Positions 1 through 8,038 of a stretch of DNA of 45,968 nt are shown piece after piece; within the stretch, counting starts at the first letter, position 1, and each line of letters starts with the position of its first letter. The DNA comes from Fidelibacterota bacterium. Lineage in GTDB: Bacteria > Fidelibacterota > UBA8477. The notes under the pieces were generated by a model. That model was not told where the DNA came from and made no database searches. It saw only the letters and a program-made list of their open reading frames with translations. The stretch lies in the NCBI GenBank assembly GCA_021734045.1, contig JAIPJR010000008.1, forward strand, positions 1 to 45,968. The letters run 5' to 3'. The translations under genes were made by a program, and so were the position numbers.

Positions 1-2
1 AC

Positions 3-230
3 GCTCAACCCCTTCAGGTTACAGAATATAATAGAGAACAAAATCAAACGCTTCCTCAAACAAACAACGCCCTTGAGCCTAACATTATCCGGTAAGATTT
101 TGAACTAGCTGTGGTTACCTTTTATTATGAGGCAACAGGACTAATTATACCAGGATTAATTCATCCCCAAAATGTACCAGAGGAGACGATCCCGGGGGCA
201 TCAATTACAGTGAAATATTATTCTGCTTGA
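3..230 (+). other. Possible broken C-terminal coding fragment at the window edge
   Basis: Reading the plus strand from base 3, a frame runs open to TAA at 93-95 and then continues in the same frame to TGA at 228-230. The second part reads like protein (it ends ITVKYYSA) but has no start codon or ribosome site of its own. Its A-rich codons look different from the genes to the right. I do not recognise the product. It could be the 3' end of a gene with a nonsense mutation, a misassembled contig end, or chance. Nothing on the minus strand, downstream of the exporter operon, looks like a terminator. Confidence 0.2.
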
Positions 231-236
231 GGAATA

Positions 237-938
237 CTAAGCCGAGATTAACTGGTCCTCTATCATCATCGTTTCTGAAGATGCGATCTGTCCATCAACC
301 AGGCGGATGACACGTTCACAGTATTGGGTGATATTGGGGTCGTGGGTAATCATGAGGATGGTATTCCCCTGCTTCCATAAATCAACGAAAATCCCCATGA
401 TTTCCTCACTGGAATGAGAATCCAGATTACCGGTGGGCTCATCTGCCATAATAATCGCCGGTTTGTTTACCAGGGACCGAGCGATTGCCACGCGCTGTTG
501 CTGCCCCCCGGAAAGCTCATTGGGCTTATGATTCATCCGATTTCCCAAACCAACCAATTCAAGTAGATCCGTCACTCTCTTACGGCGTTCACGGGTGTTT
601 ACCCCGGCGAAAATCATAGGCAATTCCACATTTTCATACGCCGTGGCATAGGGCAGTAAATTGAAGTTCTGAAAAATAAATCCCACGCGACGATTCCGAA
701 TATCAGCCAACGCATCATCATCCATATCGCCCACATTTTCACCAGCCAGGAGGTATTGGCCGCCGGTGGGTTTGTCCAGACAACCCAGGATATTCATCAG
801 TGTGGACTTACCGGACCCGGAGGGACCCATAATCGCCACAAATTCGCCTTCATCCACTGTGAGCTGGATGCTTTTCAGGGCTTCAACTCGCACCTTTCCG
901 GTGTTATAAACACGCTGAATATCCTGCATCTGTATCAT
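237..938 (-). CDS. ABC transporter ATP-binding protein, MacB/LolD type
   Basis: ATPase subunit (233 aa) that would power the two FtsX/MacB-like permeases encoded directly upstream. Visible motifs are Walker [10 protein letters not shown] at residues 38-46, the signature [13 protein letters not shown] near 142 and Walker B with [12 protein letters not shown] near 165. The ADEPTGNLD wording and the length match the LolD/MacB/FtsE branch, which uses ATP for mechanical transmembrane work or efflux through a periplasmic adaptor. The ATG at 938 is preceded by an AGGAG-type ribosome site, 14 bases after the permease stop. It is the last gene of a four-gene minus-strand operon. The substrate (antibiotic, lipid, peptide or other) cannot be told from sequence. 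Confidence 0.93.
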   Translation of the reverse strand: MIQMQDIQRVYNTGKVRVEALKSIQLTVDEGEFVAIMGPSGSGKSTLMNILGCLDKPTGGQYLLAGENVGDMDDDALADIRNRRVGFIFQNFNLLPYATAYENVELPMIFAGVNTRERRKRVTDLLELVGLGNRMNHKPNELSGGQQQRVAIARSLVNKPAIIMADEPTGNLDSHSSEEIMGIFVDLWKQGNTILMITHDPNITQYCERVIRLVDGQIASSETMMIEDQLISA

Positions 939-952
939 TTATCCGTTCTCCT

Positions 953-2203
953 CTATTCGTATCGTAAAGCTTCAATGGGGTCAACATTTGCCGCCCGCCG
1001 GGCTGGGAAATACCCGGATGCCAGCCCCACCACCAGCAGAATACTCATGGTAACAAGAGCGATGGGCGTCGAAAATGTAGGCTTTCCTAAAAATTGTAAC
1101 GGGCCATCATTTACCGGAATACCCTGCAACGCCACAATAATTAGTAGCGAGGCAGTGGCGCCTATAATACCACCCGTAATTGAGATAAGCAGTGCTTCCA
1201 GAATAAATTGCCACCGGATAACCCGTTTTTTGGCTCCCAATGCGCGCTTCACACCAATTTCAGCCGTCCGCTCTTTAACTGATACATACATGATATTTGC
1301 CACGCCTACACTGGCGATGATGAGCGTTAATGCACCCATAATGCCCAGAAATATCTGCAGACCGGTGAAGATGTTTTGTGTGATTTCGCCTTGTTGGATA
1401 GTGTCCCACAACCGCAATGCTTTCTCATCTTCCGGCAAAAATTTGTACTTCCGCCCCAGGATATTATACACCTGAGATTTTACCTGCGGTGCCATGGCAC
1501 GATTTTCCACTTGGTAGATGATGCGGCTGGGATATTTATTACCAAAAAGTGCCTGTAGCGTGGTTGCCGGGAGAATACCCTGATCCGCATCGGGTCCGCC
1601 GTACATACTCATTTGCATCTTTTTCTGCATTACACCAATGACCAGGAATGGCATGCCATTCAGCTTAATGGTTTTACCTACCGCTTCTTTATCACCAAAC
1701 AAGCTCGCTTTCAGCTCATCTCCCAGAAATATCACTCGGCGACGCTGAACCACATCCACCGGATTAATATATCTCCCGCCGGTCTGAGGATATTGGCTGC
1801 GAAGTTCACCAAAATCAGGGAGGACACCCGTTACCCGTTTGTTCAAAACTTTCTTGCCATATTCAAGTGCCACATTCCAGCGATCATATTCCGTACTTAT
1901 CCGGCTGATAGAGGGGATTTTATTTTTCAATAAGTCCATATCTTCACCGTGCAAGACAACCCGTCGCCCCCGCGGCAATCCCTGATAAATCTGACTGGTC
2001 TGCCCACCGGACAGAATGACGATATTTTGCCCCAATCCCTTTTCAGCTTTGACCAGCTGACGCTTTACACCTTCACCAAAAGCAAGTAACAGAATGATGG
2101 AAAGCGTACCCCAGGCGATGGCTGCCAGCGTCAGGGTTATGCGTTTGCGCTGCATGGCCATATCACGCAAATAGAGTCTCAGTAAAAACCATATTTTTAT
2201 CAT
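953..2203 (-). CDS. ABC transporter permease, FtsX/MacB-like (second of two)
   Basis: Membrane subunit of about 416 aa. It has the MacB layout: one N-terminal membrane helix (residues ~15-40), a large periplasmic MacB_PCD-like domain (~45-270), then three C-terminal helices with the conserved stretch ERTAEIGVKRALGAKK between helices 2 and 3 and the ending ARRAANVDPIEALRYE. I prefer the ATG at 2203, six bases after AGGTG, to a GTG three codons upstream. It is about 13 bases from the upstream permease, to which it is clearly related (GVANIMYVSVKERTAEIG here, GVSNIMYVVVEERTREIG there). The two probably form a heterodimer with the 237-938 ATPase. Confidence 0.9.
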   Translation of the reverse strand: MIKIWFLLRLYLRDMAMQRKRITLTLAAIAWGTLSIILLLAFGEGVKRQLVKAEKGLGQNIVILSGGQTSQIYQGLPRGRRVVLHGEDMDLLKNKIPSISRISTEYDRWNVALEYGKKVLNKRVTGVLPDFGELRSQYPQTGGRYINPVDVVQRRRVIFLGDELKASLFGDKEAVGKTIKLNGMPFLVIGVMQKKMQMSMYGGPDADQGILPATTLQALFGNKYPSRIIYQVENRAMAPQVKSQVYNILGRKYKFLPEDEKALRLWDTIQQGEITQNIFTGLQIFLGIMGALTLIIASVGVANIMYVSVKERTAEIGVKRALGAKKRVIRWQFILEALLISITGGIIGATASLLIIVALQGIPVNDGPLQFLGKPTFSTPIALVTMSILLVVGLASGYFPARRAANVDPIEALRYE

Positions 2204-2216
2204 AAGCGCCACCTAC

Positions 2217-3446
2217 CTACTTCCGCATAGCCATTACAGGATCCAGACGAGCGGCTTTTCGGGCGGGGAAAAATCCGGCAATAAAGGCAATCAGTCCCAA
2301 AATTGCTGCTGTCACAACCGCAACAATGGGTTCCAGGGTTAAAGTCCCCACGAATTTTTCAATGGGCAGGAAATTAGCACCCACAACCGCGGCACCACTA
2401 ATGAGGAACCCGATGGTTCCCCCTAACGTGACAATCAGAAATGTTTCCAACAGATATTGTCCCAGAATTAGGCGTTTTTTCGCTCCCAGCGCCTTTTTAA
2501 TACCGATTTCCCTGGTACGCTCCTCCACCACAACATACATGATATTACTTACGCCGATTCCTCCCACGATAAGGGTCATGCTACCCACAATTCCCAAAAA
2601 CAAGGTGAAGCCCAGGAAGAAAGAATTGAAAAATTTATCCATCTCGGTGGTATCCCAAATCCAGAGTGCTTCTTTATCAGCGGGATGAAACTGGTGGGTT
2701 TGAGACATTACCTGATAGACTTTGTTTTTTACAGTCTCAGTCCATTCTGGCTGGCGTGCCTGAAAAATCACATTATTGGGATAGCGGGCACCGAATATGC
2801 CCTGATAGGTCGAAGCGGGAATGACGATACGCCGACCATCACCGCTGTTGTAGCTGGCGTTTTGGATTTTTTCCTGCAGGATGCCGATGACGAGAAACGG
2901 TGTACTGTTAATGAACATGGTTTCTCCCAGCCCCTTGCCTGCACCGAACAAGTCACGTTCTACTTCATTGCCTATGAAAACCACCCGCCGCCGGTTTTTT
3001 TCGTCCAATGCGTTGATGAAACGCCCGCCTTGCTGGGGAATTTGATTCCGCATATCACCCCAAACAGGCAGCACGCCTGATATTCCAGTGGAGTATTCCT
3101 GACGTCCAACCCGTATCCGCACATCACGAGAAAATTCCGGACTAATGCCCCGTAATTCAGGGATTTTCTCCCTTAAGCGCACCACATCTTCAAGCCGTAA
3201 GCCAACCTGCTTGCCACGTGGAAAGCCTTTGTAAGGCATGGACGTGCGTCCGCCCCAAAGAATGCAGATGCCCTCGCCGATACCGTGAGCAGCCTTGGAG
3301 GAGAATTTGTGAAAGCCGCGACCAACTGTAATGAGCAGAATGATGGCGACGGAGCCCCACACAATTCCAAACAGCGTCATGAAGGTGCGCATTTTCTGAG
3401 AACGCAGATCCCGGATAATCTGACGGATGTGTTGCAATAGCATCAT
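2217..3446 (-). CDS. ABC transporter permease, FtsX/MacB-like (first of two)
   Basis: A 409-aa paralogue of the next permease with the same architecture: an N-terminal membrane helix (~20-40), a periplasmic domain, and three helices after residue ~275. The FtsX-family signature ERTREIGIKKALGAKK and the terminal ARKAARLDPVMAMRK are visible. Tandem ATG codons start it; the upstream one at 3446 is taken. It lies 11 bases after the adaptor gene. Having two separate permease genes, with the ATPase as its own gene, differs from E. coli MacB, where ATPase and permease are one chain and the permease is a homodimer. Confidence 0.9.
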   Translation of the reverse strand: MMLLQHIRQIIRDLRSQKMRTFMTLFGIVWGSVAIILLITVGRGFHKFSSKAAHGIGEGICILWGGRTSMPYKGFPRGKQVGLRLEDVVRLREKIPELRGISPEFSRDVRIRVGRQEYSTGISGVLPVWGDMRNQIPQQGGRFINALDEKNRRRVVFIGNEVERDLFGAGKGLGETMFINSTPFLVIGILQEKIQNASYNSGDGRRIVIPASTYQGIFGARYPNNVIFQARQPEWTETVKNKVYQVMSQTHQFHPADKEALWIWDTTEMDKFFNSFFLGFTLFLGIVGSMTLIVGGIGVSNIMYVVVEERTREIGIKKALGAKKRLILGQYLLETFLIVTLGGTIGFLISGAAVVGANFLPIEKFVGTLTLEPIVAVVTAAILGLIAFIAGFFPARKAARLDPVMAMRK

Positions 3447-3457
3447 CTTAAAGATAC

Positions 3458-4555
3458 CTACTGAATCACCTTGGGTGGGCGTTCAACAACCTGTTCATTT
3501 TCCAGCAACCCTTCGACGATCTCCGCCTGGACGCCATCACTCATCCCAATCTCTATCGCACGCCGGGAGATGGTTTTGCTCGTGGTGTCTTCCACTTCCA
3601 CAAAAACCGAGTCATCTGCGAATGTGAGTAACCGCTCTGGAATAATCAGTACATCCTGAGCTTGGCGAATAATGATATCGGCATTGGCAGAGTAGCCAGC
3701 GCGTAGTGTGACACTATCCGACGGCATGATGTCAATTTCAATGTCAAACAGCGTAGCGTTTTCCTGGATCCTGGCTTTTGGTGAAATACGGCTTACCACG
3801 CCGTGTACGATCGTGCCCGGTAAAGCGCCGATTTTCAAGGATGCAGGCATACCCAGATTAACTTTGCCGACATCAATCTCGTCAACAGTCCCTTTAAACA
3901 CCAACTCAGACATGTCAGCCAGTGTAAAGAGCGGCGTACCAGCCTGATAGGTGGTGAGTGGCACAACGGGATCACCCAGATTGACGAATTTTTCCAATAC
4001 GATTCCTGAGGTGGGCGCCCGTACGACGGACTCCACTTTATCGCCGTCCATGCCCGCCTGTCCATCCTGAATAAGTGATAACCTGTCTTGATTCAACGCT
4101 AACCGTAATTTGGCTTCTTTGTACGCCAATTCGGTTTTTTCAAAATCAGAGGGTGCAATCAACTGCTTATCCAGTAAATCCTTCTGCCGGCTGTACTGTT
4201 TCGCTGCATTATCAAACGCTATCTGTGCTAATTGGAGATTGCGACGCACCTCCGTGACTTCCAATGGTGTGGGATCTGGCGTAATATCTACTAACACCTC
4301 GCCCACCTGCACGGGATCCCCTACTTCTACCATCATGCGCTTTACGATTCCGGGAATTTTCGATTTGACTTGAATTTCATTGCGTGGTGTGATGGTACCG
4401 ACAGCCAAAGCTTTCTCAACGATTGAACCACGCTCTACAGAAACGGTGGTATAATCATAGCCATTGTCGCTACTATCCTTTTTTGTGAGAAAAGCACCTG
4501 TAGCCAACACCAAAATCAATCCTAAAACTATCCAAATTATCTTTTTCTTTTTCAT
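3458..4555 (-). CDS. Periplasmic adaptor (membrane fusion protein, HlyD/MacA-like)
   Basis: First gene of the exporter operon, about 365 aa. It begins MKKKKIIWIVLG, a membrane anchor, followed by a lipoyl/barrel-sandwich half-motif (KSKIPGIVKRMMVEVGDPV), a coiled-coil hairpin (residues ~95-150), the second barrel half (VRAPTSGIVLEKFVNLGDPV) and a beta-barrel with the membrane-proximal domain. This is the RND/ABC adaptor family that bridges an inner-membrane transporter and an outer-membrane channel. A GTG nine codons upstream is possible, but AGAGGG sits just before the ATG at 4555. No TolC-like gene lies in the window, so the outer-membrane partner is elsewhere. Confidence 0.9.
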   Translation of the reverse strand: MKKKKIIWIVLGLILVLATGAFLTKKDSSDNGYDYTTVSVERGSIVEKALAVGTITPRNEIQVKSKIPGIVKRMMVEVGDPVQVGEVLVDITPDPTPLEVTEVRRNLQLAQIAFDNAAKQYSRQKDLLDKQLIAPSDFEKTELAYKEAKLRLALNQDRLSLIQDGQAGMDGDKVESVVRAPTSGIVLEKFVNLGDPVVPLTTYQAGTPLFTLADMSELVFKGTVDEIDVGKVNLGMPASLKIGALPGTIVHGVVSRISPKARIQENATLFDIEIDIMPSDSVTLRAGYSANADIIIRQAQDVLIIPERLLTFADDSVFVEVEDTTSKTISRRAIEIGMSDGVQAEIVEGLLENEQVVERPPKVIQ

Positions 4556-4666
4556 TTTTCCCTCTTTCAATCCGGTGTCCACCTGCCTGATTATTCCAAA
4601 TATTTCAGCGCCTCTGTGGCGCGCATGTATTAGTTAGTTCGGAAATTGGACAAACGTCCGGCACTA

Positions 4667-4861
4667 CGGTTGCCTCCTCCGGATGAGAAAAGTGAAATTA
4701 TTTTGAATGGATAATTTTCAGGTGTTATGGCAGGTGGTCCAACTTAAAATCCACCTGATAATGAAAACCTTCTGGTTCGATGCGGGTAATGACCAACGGC
4801 ATTTTGCGCGCAGAAAGGAAACGATTCAAATCGAATGTAATCGCTTAGCCGTAAATATTGA
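4667..4861. repeat. Direct repeat copy A (degenerate)
   Basis: This segment matches 6906-7105 in the same orientation. The best part, 4738-4861 against 6982-7105, has about nine mismatches in 124 positions without gaps. The flank towards 4667 aligns more loosely, with a shared 13-base block ending at 4705 and 6944. The remainder of the 4556-4993 interval holds only short possible hairpins (for example GCGCC/GGCGC at 4608-4622). Confidence 0.85.
4725..4861 (-). pseudogene. Decayed 3' fragment of the 6957-7388 gene
   Basis: Read on the minus strand, this stretch still encodes the C-terminal part of the 143-aa protein at 6957-7388 (for example LNRFLSARKMP and EGFHYQVDFKLD), ending LDHLP instead of LDQQALRLP before TAA at 4725-4727. 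The codon matching GAA in the intact gene (in NINGEV) is TAA here, so the fragment carries an in-frame stop, and everything N-terminal to it is absent. It is therefore non-coding debris from a partial duplication. A plus-strand open frame at 4707-4898 is its shadow. Confidence 0.8.
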
Positions 4862-4993
4862 ACCGATCTTCGGCAAAGTGAATCGCGCAACTAACTGAGG
4901 TCTCTGCCTAGGCTAAAGCTCCTTGGTGTGTAGTCAGGCTGATTGTGGAACATACCTTTGGTTTGAAATGAGGAGCTTTGTAAAAAATATCTT

Positions 4994-6592
4994 CTATCGG
5001 ATCAGCACAAGCGTTTTCATCTCACTCCCACCCTTGACTTTCAACCGGCAGAAGTAGAGCCCGGCGCCCAGCTCCCGGCCAATATTATCCCGGGCATCCC
5101 AAGAGACCGCATGCTCACCAGCTGGATAATATCTGCTAGCCAACGTCCGAACAACTCGGCCCTGCACGTCGTAGACCGACAGATTAACATGTTCCGGTGC
5201 AGCCAGGGAAAATTCAATCACGGTACCAGGATTGAATGGGTTGGGGTAAGCGCGCTCCAAGGAAAATAACTGCGGCTCTTTCGTGCCAGCATCCGGCGTG
5301 TAAGTGAGTGTAATAACATGCCCGTAATGGCGCTTCTCCACACCGCTATAGTCCACATCAGCCAATAAATAGCGATAGGTGCTCCCCGTGGTGACCCGGG
5401 CATCCTGAAAAGCGTACTCAGTATAATCGTTTGTGGAACCGTTACCTTCCAGCGCCTTGTGATGAGTAAAGGAGGCCAGCAGGCGGAATGCACCTTCCCC
5501 CAGGGCGCGGTAGATATTGAACCCCAAATTTTCGATCTCTGAATCAGTGCTCCAGAGGAGCTGAACGTACCCGTTCATGACTTTGGCGCTAAATGTTGAA
5601 AGGGAGACCGGCAGAGAGGTGTCCGTACCGTTCTGCCAGGAGAGGAAGGGATAACCGCTGTTGGTGCTGCCCGTCAGATCCATATCCCAGTAATCGTTAT
5701 TGGCGGTATCATTGTTGGGATTGGTCTCAAAATCCCAGGCGGAATTTAAGCCGTCTGTACTTACATCGGTGAAGGTAGCTAAGTCTTTCATCTCGGAGGT
5801 TGTTTTGCCAGTGCCTCCTCCAGAGCTACTGCTCTGGCCGGAGGTTGTTTTGTCCCAGAAGGAGTCGTCGACGTCACTACCTGAACTATTTCCAACCAGC
5901 CCGCCTGTGTCCTCCGTTCCACTAACCGAACCTGCAGCATAGCATTTTGACATAGTGCTGAAAGAATTATCCCCCACGAGTCCGCCGATACTTCCGTATC
6001 CACTGATTGATGCAGTTGAGTACGAATTTGAAATCGTACCACCGTTATTAGTTCCGATGATACCACCTACATCATATCCATAAATTTCCAATTCATCGTG
6101 TTTACCGTGAACAGAACCGGTAGTGTAGGAATAGGAAATAGTGCCGTCATTGTGCCAACCTACTATTCCACCTACGTAATTTCCTCCGGTTATATCCACA
6201 TGGGTCACGCCGATGTTGGTGATCGTGGCGGCGTCTGTTTTGCCGAACAAGGCAATATGTTGTGTAGTTGGGCGGTTGATGTAGAGATTATCTATCGTAT
6301 ATCCGTCGCCGTCATATGAGCCGGTGAAATCGGTTGAGCTATTCCCAATCGGTGTCCAGCCAGAACCACTGTCCCACTCGGAAGTGGCGGAGGCATCGAT
6401 ATCGTCGGTTTGCTTGAAGTATTTACCCCATTCCCCTGAATTCTGACTTATCCAGTAGAGGTTATTCAAATTGTCAATCAGATAAGGATCACCACTGCTT
6501 CCACTGCCGCTGGGCGCGGTAGCGACAGGCTGTGACCAAATACTGGTTATCATGACAAGGAATAAAATCAGGAAAGTCTTCGTTTTCATCAT
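4994..6592 (-). CDS. Secreted GLUG-repeat protein with C-terminal FlgD-like sorting domain
   Basis: A 532-aa exported protein of unknown function. A signal peptide (residues ~1-21, ending SIWSQ) leads into about four GLUG-type repeats between ~130 and 270, each with a GG(I/L)(I/V)G ... S(Y/K)(S/T/C)(Y/T) pattern; such repeats occur in surface proteins of FCB bacteria and anaerobes. After a linker and a beta-rich domain (~330-430), the C-terminus has the AYPNPFNPGTVIEFSL motif and ends in a beta domain (GLYFCRLKVKG), the FlgD-like module that in related bacteria directs secretion or anchoring. The ribosome site is a G-run just before tandem ATGs. It is a single-gene unit sitting between the two copies of a direct repeat. 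Confidence 0.8.
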   Translation of the reverse strand: MMKTKTFLILFLVMITSIWSQPVATAPSGSGSSGDPYLIDNLNNLYWISQNSGEWGKYFKQTDDIDASATSEWDSGSGWTPIGNSSTDFTGSYDGDGYTIDNLYINRPTTQHIALFGKTDAATITNIGVTHVDITGGNYVGGIVGWHNDGTISYSYTTGSVHGKHDELEIYGYDVGGIIGTNNGGTISNSYSTASISGYGSIGGLVGDNSFSTMSKCYAAGSVSGTEDTGGLVGNSSGSDVDDSFWDKTTSGQSSSSGGGTGKTTSEMKDLATFTDVSTDGLNSAWDFETNPNNDTANNDYWDMDLTGSTNSGYPFLSWQNGTDTSLPVSLSTFSAKVMNGYVQLLWSTDSEIENLGFNIYRALGEGAFRLLASFTHHKALEGNGSTNDYTEYAFQDARVTTGSTYRYLLADVDYSGVEKRHYGHVITLTYTPDAGTKEPQLFSLERAYPNPFNPGTVIEFSLAAPEHVNLSVYDVQGRVVRTLASRYYPAGEHAVSWDARDNIGRELGAGLYFCRLKVKGGSEMKTLVLIR

Positions 6593-6956
6593 TTCCCCCC
6601 TTTGAAAACTGGAAGTTCATGATGACCAACACCAAGAAATCAGGTGAGACCTTTGTATGGAGAAGGAAAACTGCCTGAATGCCATTAAAAAATATTGACA
6701 AAGGAGTCGGTCAACATTGATCCATTTTTCTGAAAACTGCTGAAGCTTAACCAAATATAATTTCAGTATCAATGGTGAATCTCGATTAAAGAAAGGCATT
6801 TATTTATTAAAGCTTTTCCTTTTTCCAAAAATTCATCGTGTTTTCAGGCAAATGATTCTGTCTTGCTGGAATATCATGAACACTTTTAGCTGATTTCCAT
6901 AAGTCCGGTTGTCTCGATTCGTGGAAGAAGATGAAATTATTTTGTTAACGAAATAA
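6593..6956. other. Intergenic region, mostly featureless
   Basis: This 364-base gap is AT-rich and contains no convincing gene. A TATATT read on the minus strand at 6754-6759 could be a -10 box for the GLUG gene, but no good -35 box stands 16-18 bases upstream of it. The end towards 6906 belongs to the direct repeat described separately. Short open frames here have no ribosome sites and no recognisable sequence. Confidence 0.4.
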
Positions 6957-7105
6957 TCAGGGAAGGCGTAAGGCTTGTTGATCCAGCTTGAAGTCCACCT
7001 GATAATGAAAACCTTCGGGTTCGATGCGGGTAATGACAAACGGCATTTTGCGCGCAGAAAGGAAACGATTCAAATCGAATGTAATAACTTCGCCGTTAAT
7101 ATTGA
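6906..7105. repeat. Direct repeat copy B (intact gene end plus 3' flank)
   Basis: This is the counterpart of 4667-4861. It covers the last ~50 codons of the 6957-7388 gene and about 50 bases after its stop. The GLUG gene and its upstream region separate the two copies by about 2.0 kb. Confidence 0.85.
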
Positions 7106-7388
7106 CTCCTGCCTGCACCTCTTTGTCAGGCATCAGTAGATCGAGCAACGTCGTCAGTAACTTCTTACCCCACTTACTTTCCACGCTCAGCCGTACGGTA
7201 AGACAGGGTGATTCATATTTGACGAATCGGATGGCGATGGGAATATGAATGATTTTCCCCATGATCTTTTGTTCAAAGGTAGCTCGCAACTCGTTCAGGT
7301 GCGCATGAATATCCCGCACTCGCGGGTCGGGTAAATTTTCAGCCAGCAGTGGCGCAATTTCATCCAGCGTCAGTGTCAGCGTGGCCAT
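6957..7388 (-). CDS. Conserved-looking hypothetical protein, 143 aa
   Basis: I do not recognise the family. The protein is soluble, with no signal peptide or membrane helix. It starts with an acidic helix (LTLDEIAPLLAENL), then alternating hydrophobic stretches (IHIPIAIRFV, CLTVRLSVES) that suggest a beta-sheet domain, and ends in the conserved-looking C-terminus that was duplicated at 4725-4861. The ATG at 7388 lies inside the 3' end of the DUF1232 gene, overlapping it by 29 bases, so the two are probably translationally coupled. Its job may be related to the membrane-linked DUF1232 protein, but that is only inferred from position. Confidence 0.7.
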   Translation of the reverse strand: MATLTLTLDEIAPLLAENLPDPRVRDIHAHLNELRATFEQKIMGKIIHIPIAIRFVKYESPCLTVRLSVESKWGKKLLTTLLDLLMPDKEVQAGVNINGEVITFDLNRFLSARKMPFVITRIEPEGFHYQVDFKLDQQALRLP

Positions 7389-7851
7389 TCAGATTCTTCT
7401 TTTTTAAAAATTTTTGCAATCGCTTCCATGCCCCGCCCCCCAGCATGCGATCGGCTTTTTCAATAATTTGTGCGATGAGAGGCAGAATTTCATGGTCACC
7501 TGCCCAGTGTTTCTCGATGATGGCCGGATCAACGACTTTCATGACGGAATTAAGTACATAAGCTGCTACAGCGATATCATCCACAAACCCCACCGGGCCG
7601 ACAATGATTTCGGGAATGATGTCGATGGGTGACATAAAATAGGCGATGGCGATACCAAGTTTTGATTTAATCGCTATTGGCACACGGGGGTCCAGTGTCA
7701 ATTTCACCAGAAGGTGGAAAATATCCGGTGCCGCCATAATATATTCGGCATATTTGTTCTGCTTATGCTCCGGATTGGAAAGCCAACGCTGCATTCTGCG
7801 CCTTAGTTTCTGATAGTAATCCAGTTCGTTTTCATTCAGTTCGTAAGTCAT
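7360..7851 (-). CDS. YkvA/DUF1232 family protein
   Basis: About 163 aa from the ATG at 7851, which has a GGTGA site seven bases upstream; the same frame is open 37 codons further but that part lacks a good ribosome site. The DUF1232 core is visible at residues ~75-115: KSKLGIAIAYFMSPIDIIP followed by VGFVDDIAVAAYVLN, with the family's P-D-IP and DD motifs. Members are small proteins with one or two membrane-associated helices and no settled function. The C-terminus is very basic (LQKFLKKKN). It shares a 29-base overlap with the downstream hypothetical gene and is first in that two-gene unit. Confidence 0.75.
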   Translation of the reverse strand: MTYELNENELDYYQKLRRRMQRWLSNPEHKQNKYAEYIMAAPDIFHLLVKLTLDPRVPIAIKSKLGIAIAYFMSPIDIIPEIIVGPVGFVDDIAVAAYVLNSVMKVVDPAIIEKHWAGDHEILPLIAQIIEKADRMLGGGAWKRLQKFLKKKNLNGHADTDAG

Positions 7852-8038
7852 TTTATCACCGGTTTTGCATGGCTGGTAAGATAAAGGATGCGGCTCTCGA
7901 AAAATCATTTTTCTAAACATTGTTTTAAAAACTGCTTGGGTAATAGACCACAAATTTCTCACGGCAATTAGTTAAGCTTGCAATCCTAATTGGCAGGTGT
8001 GATTTTGGATTTCAAGCACCGATAAAAGGAGTTACGCT

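Noticed and set aside
4707-4898. Plus-strand 63-codon open frame
   Set aside because: It runs antisense through the decayed gene copy; the minus-strand frame there matches the intact gene.
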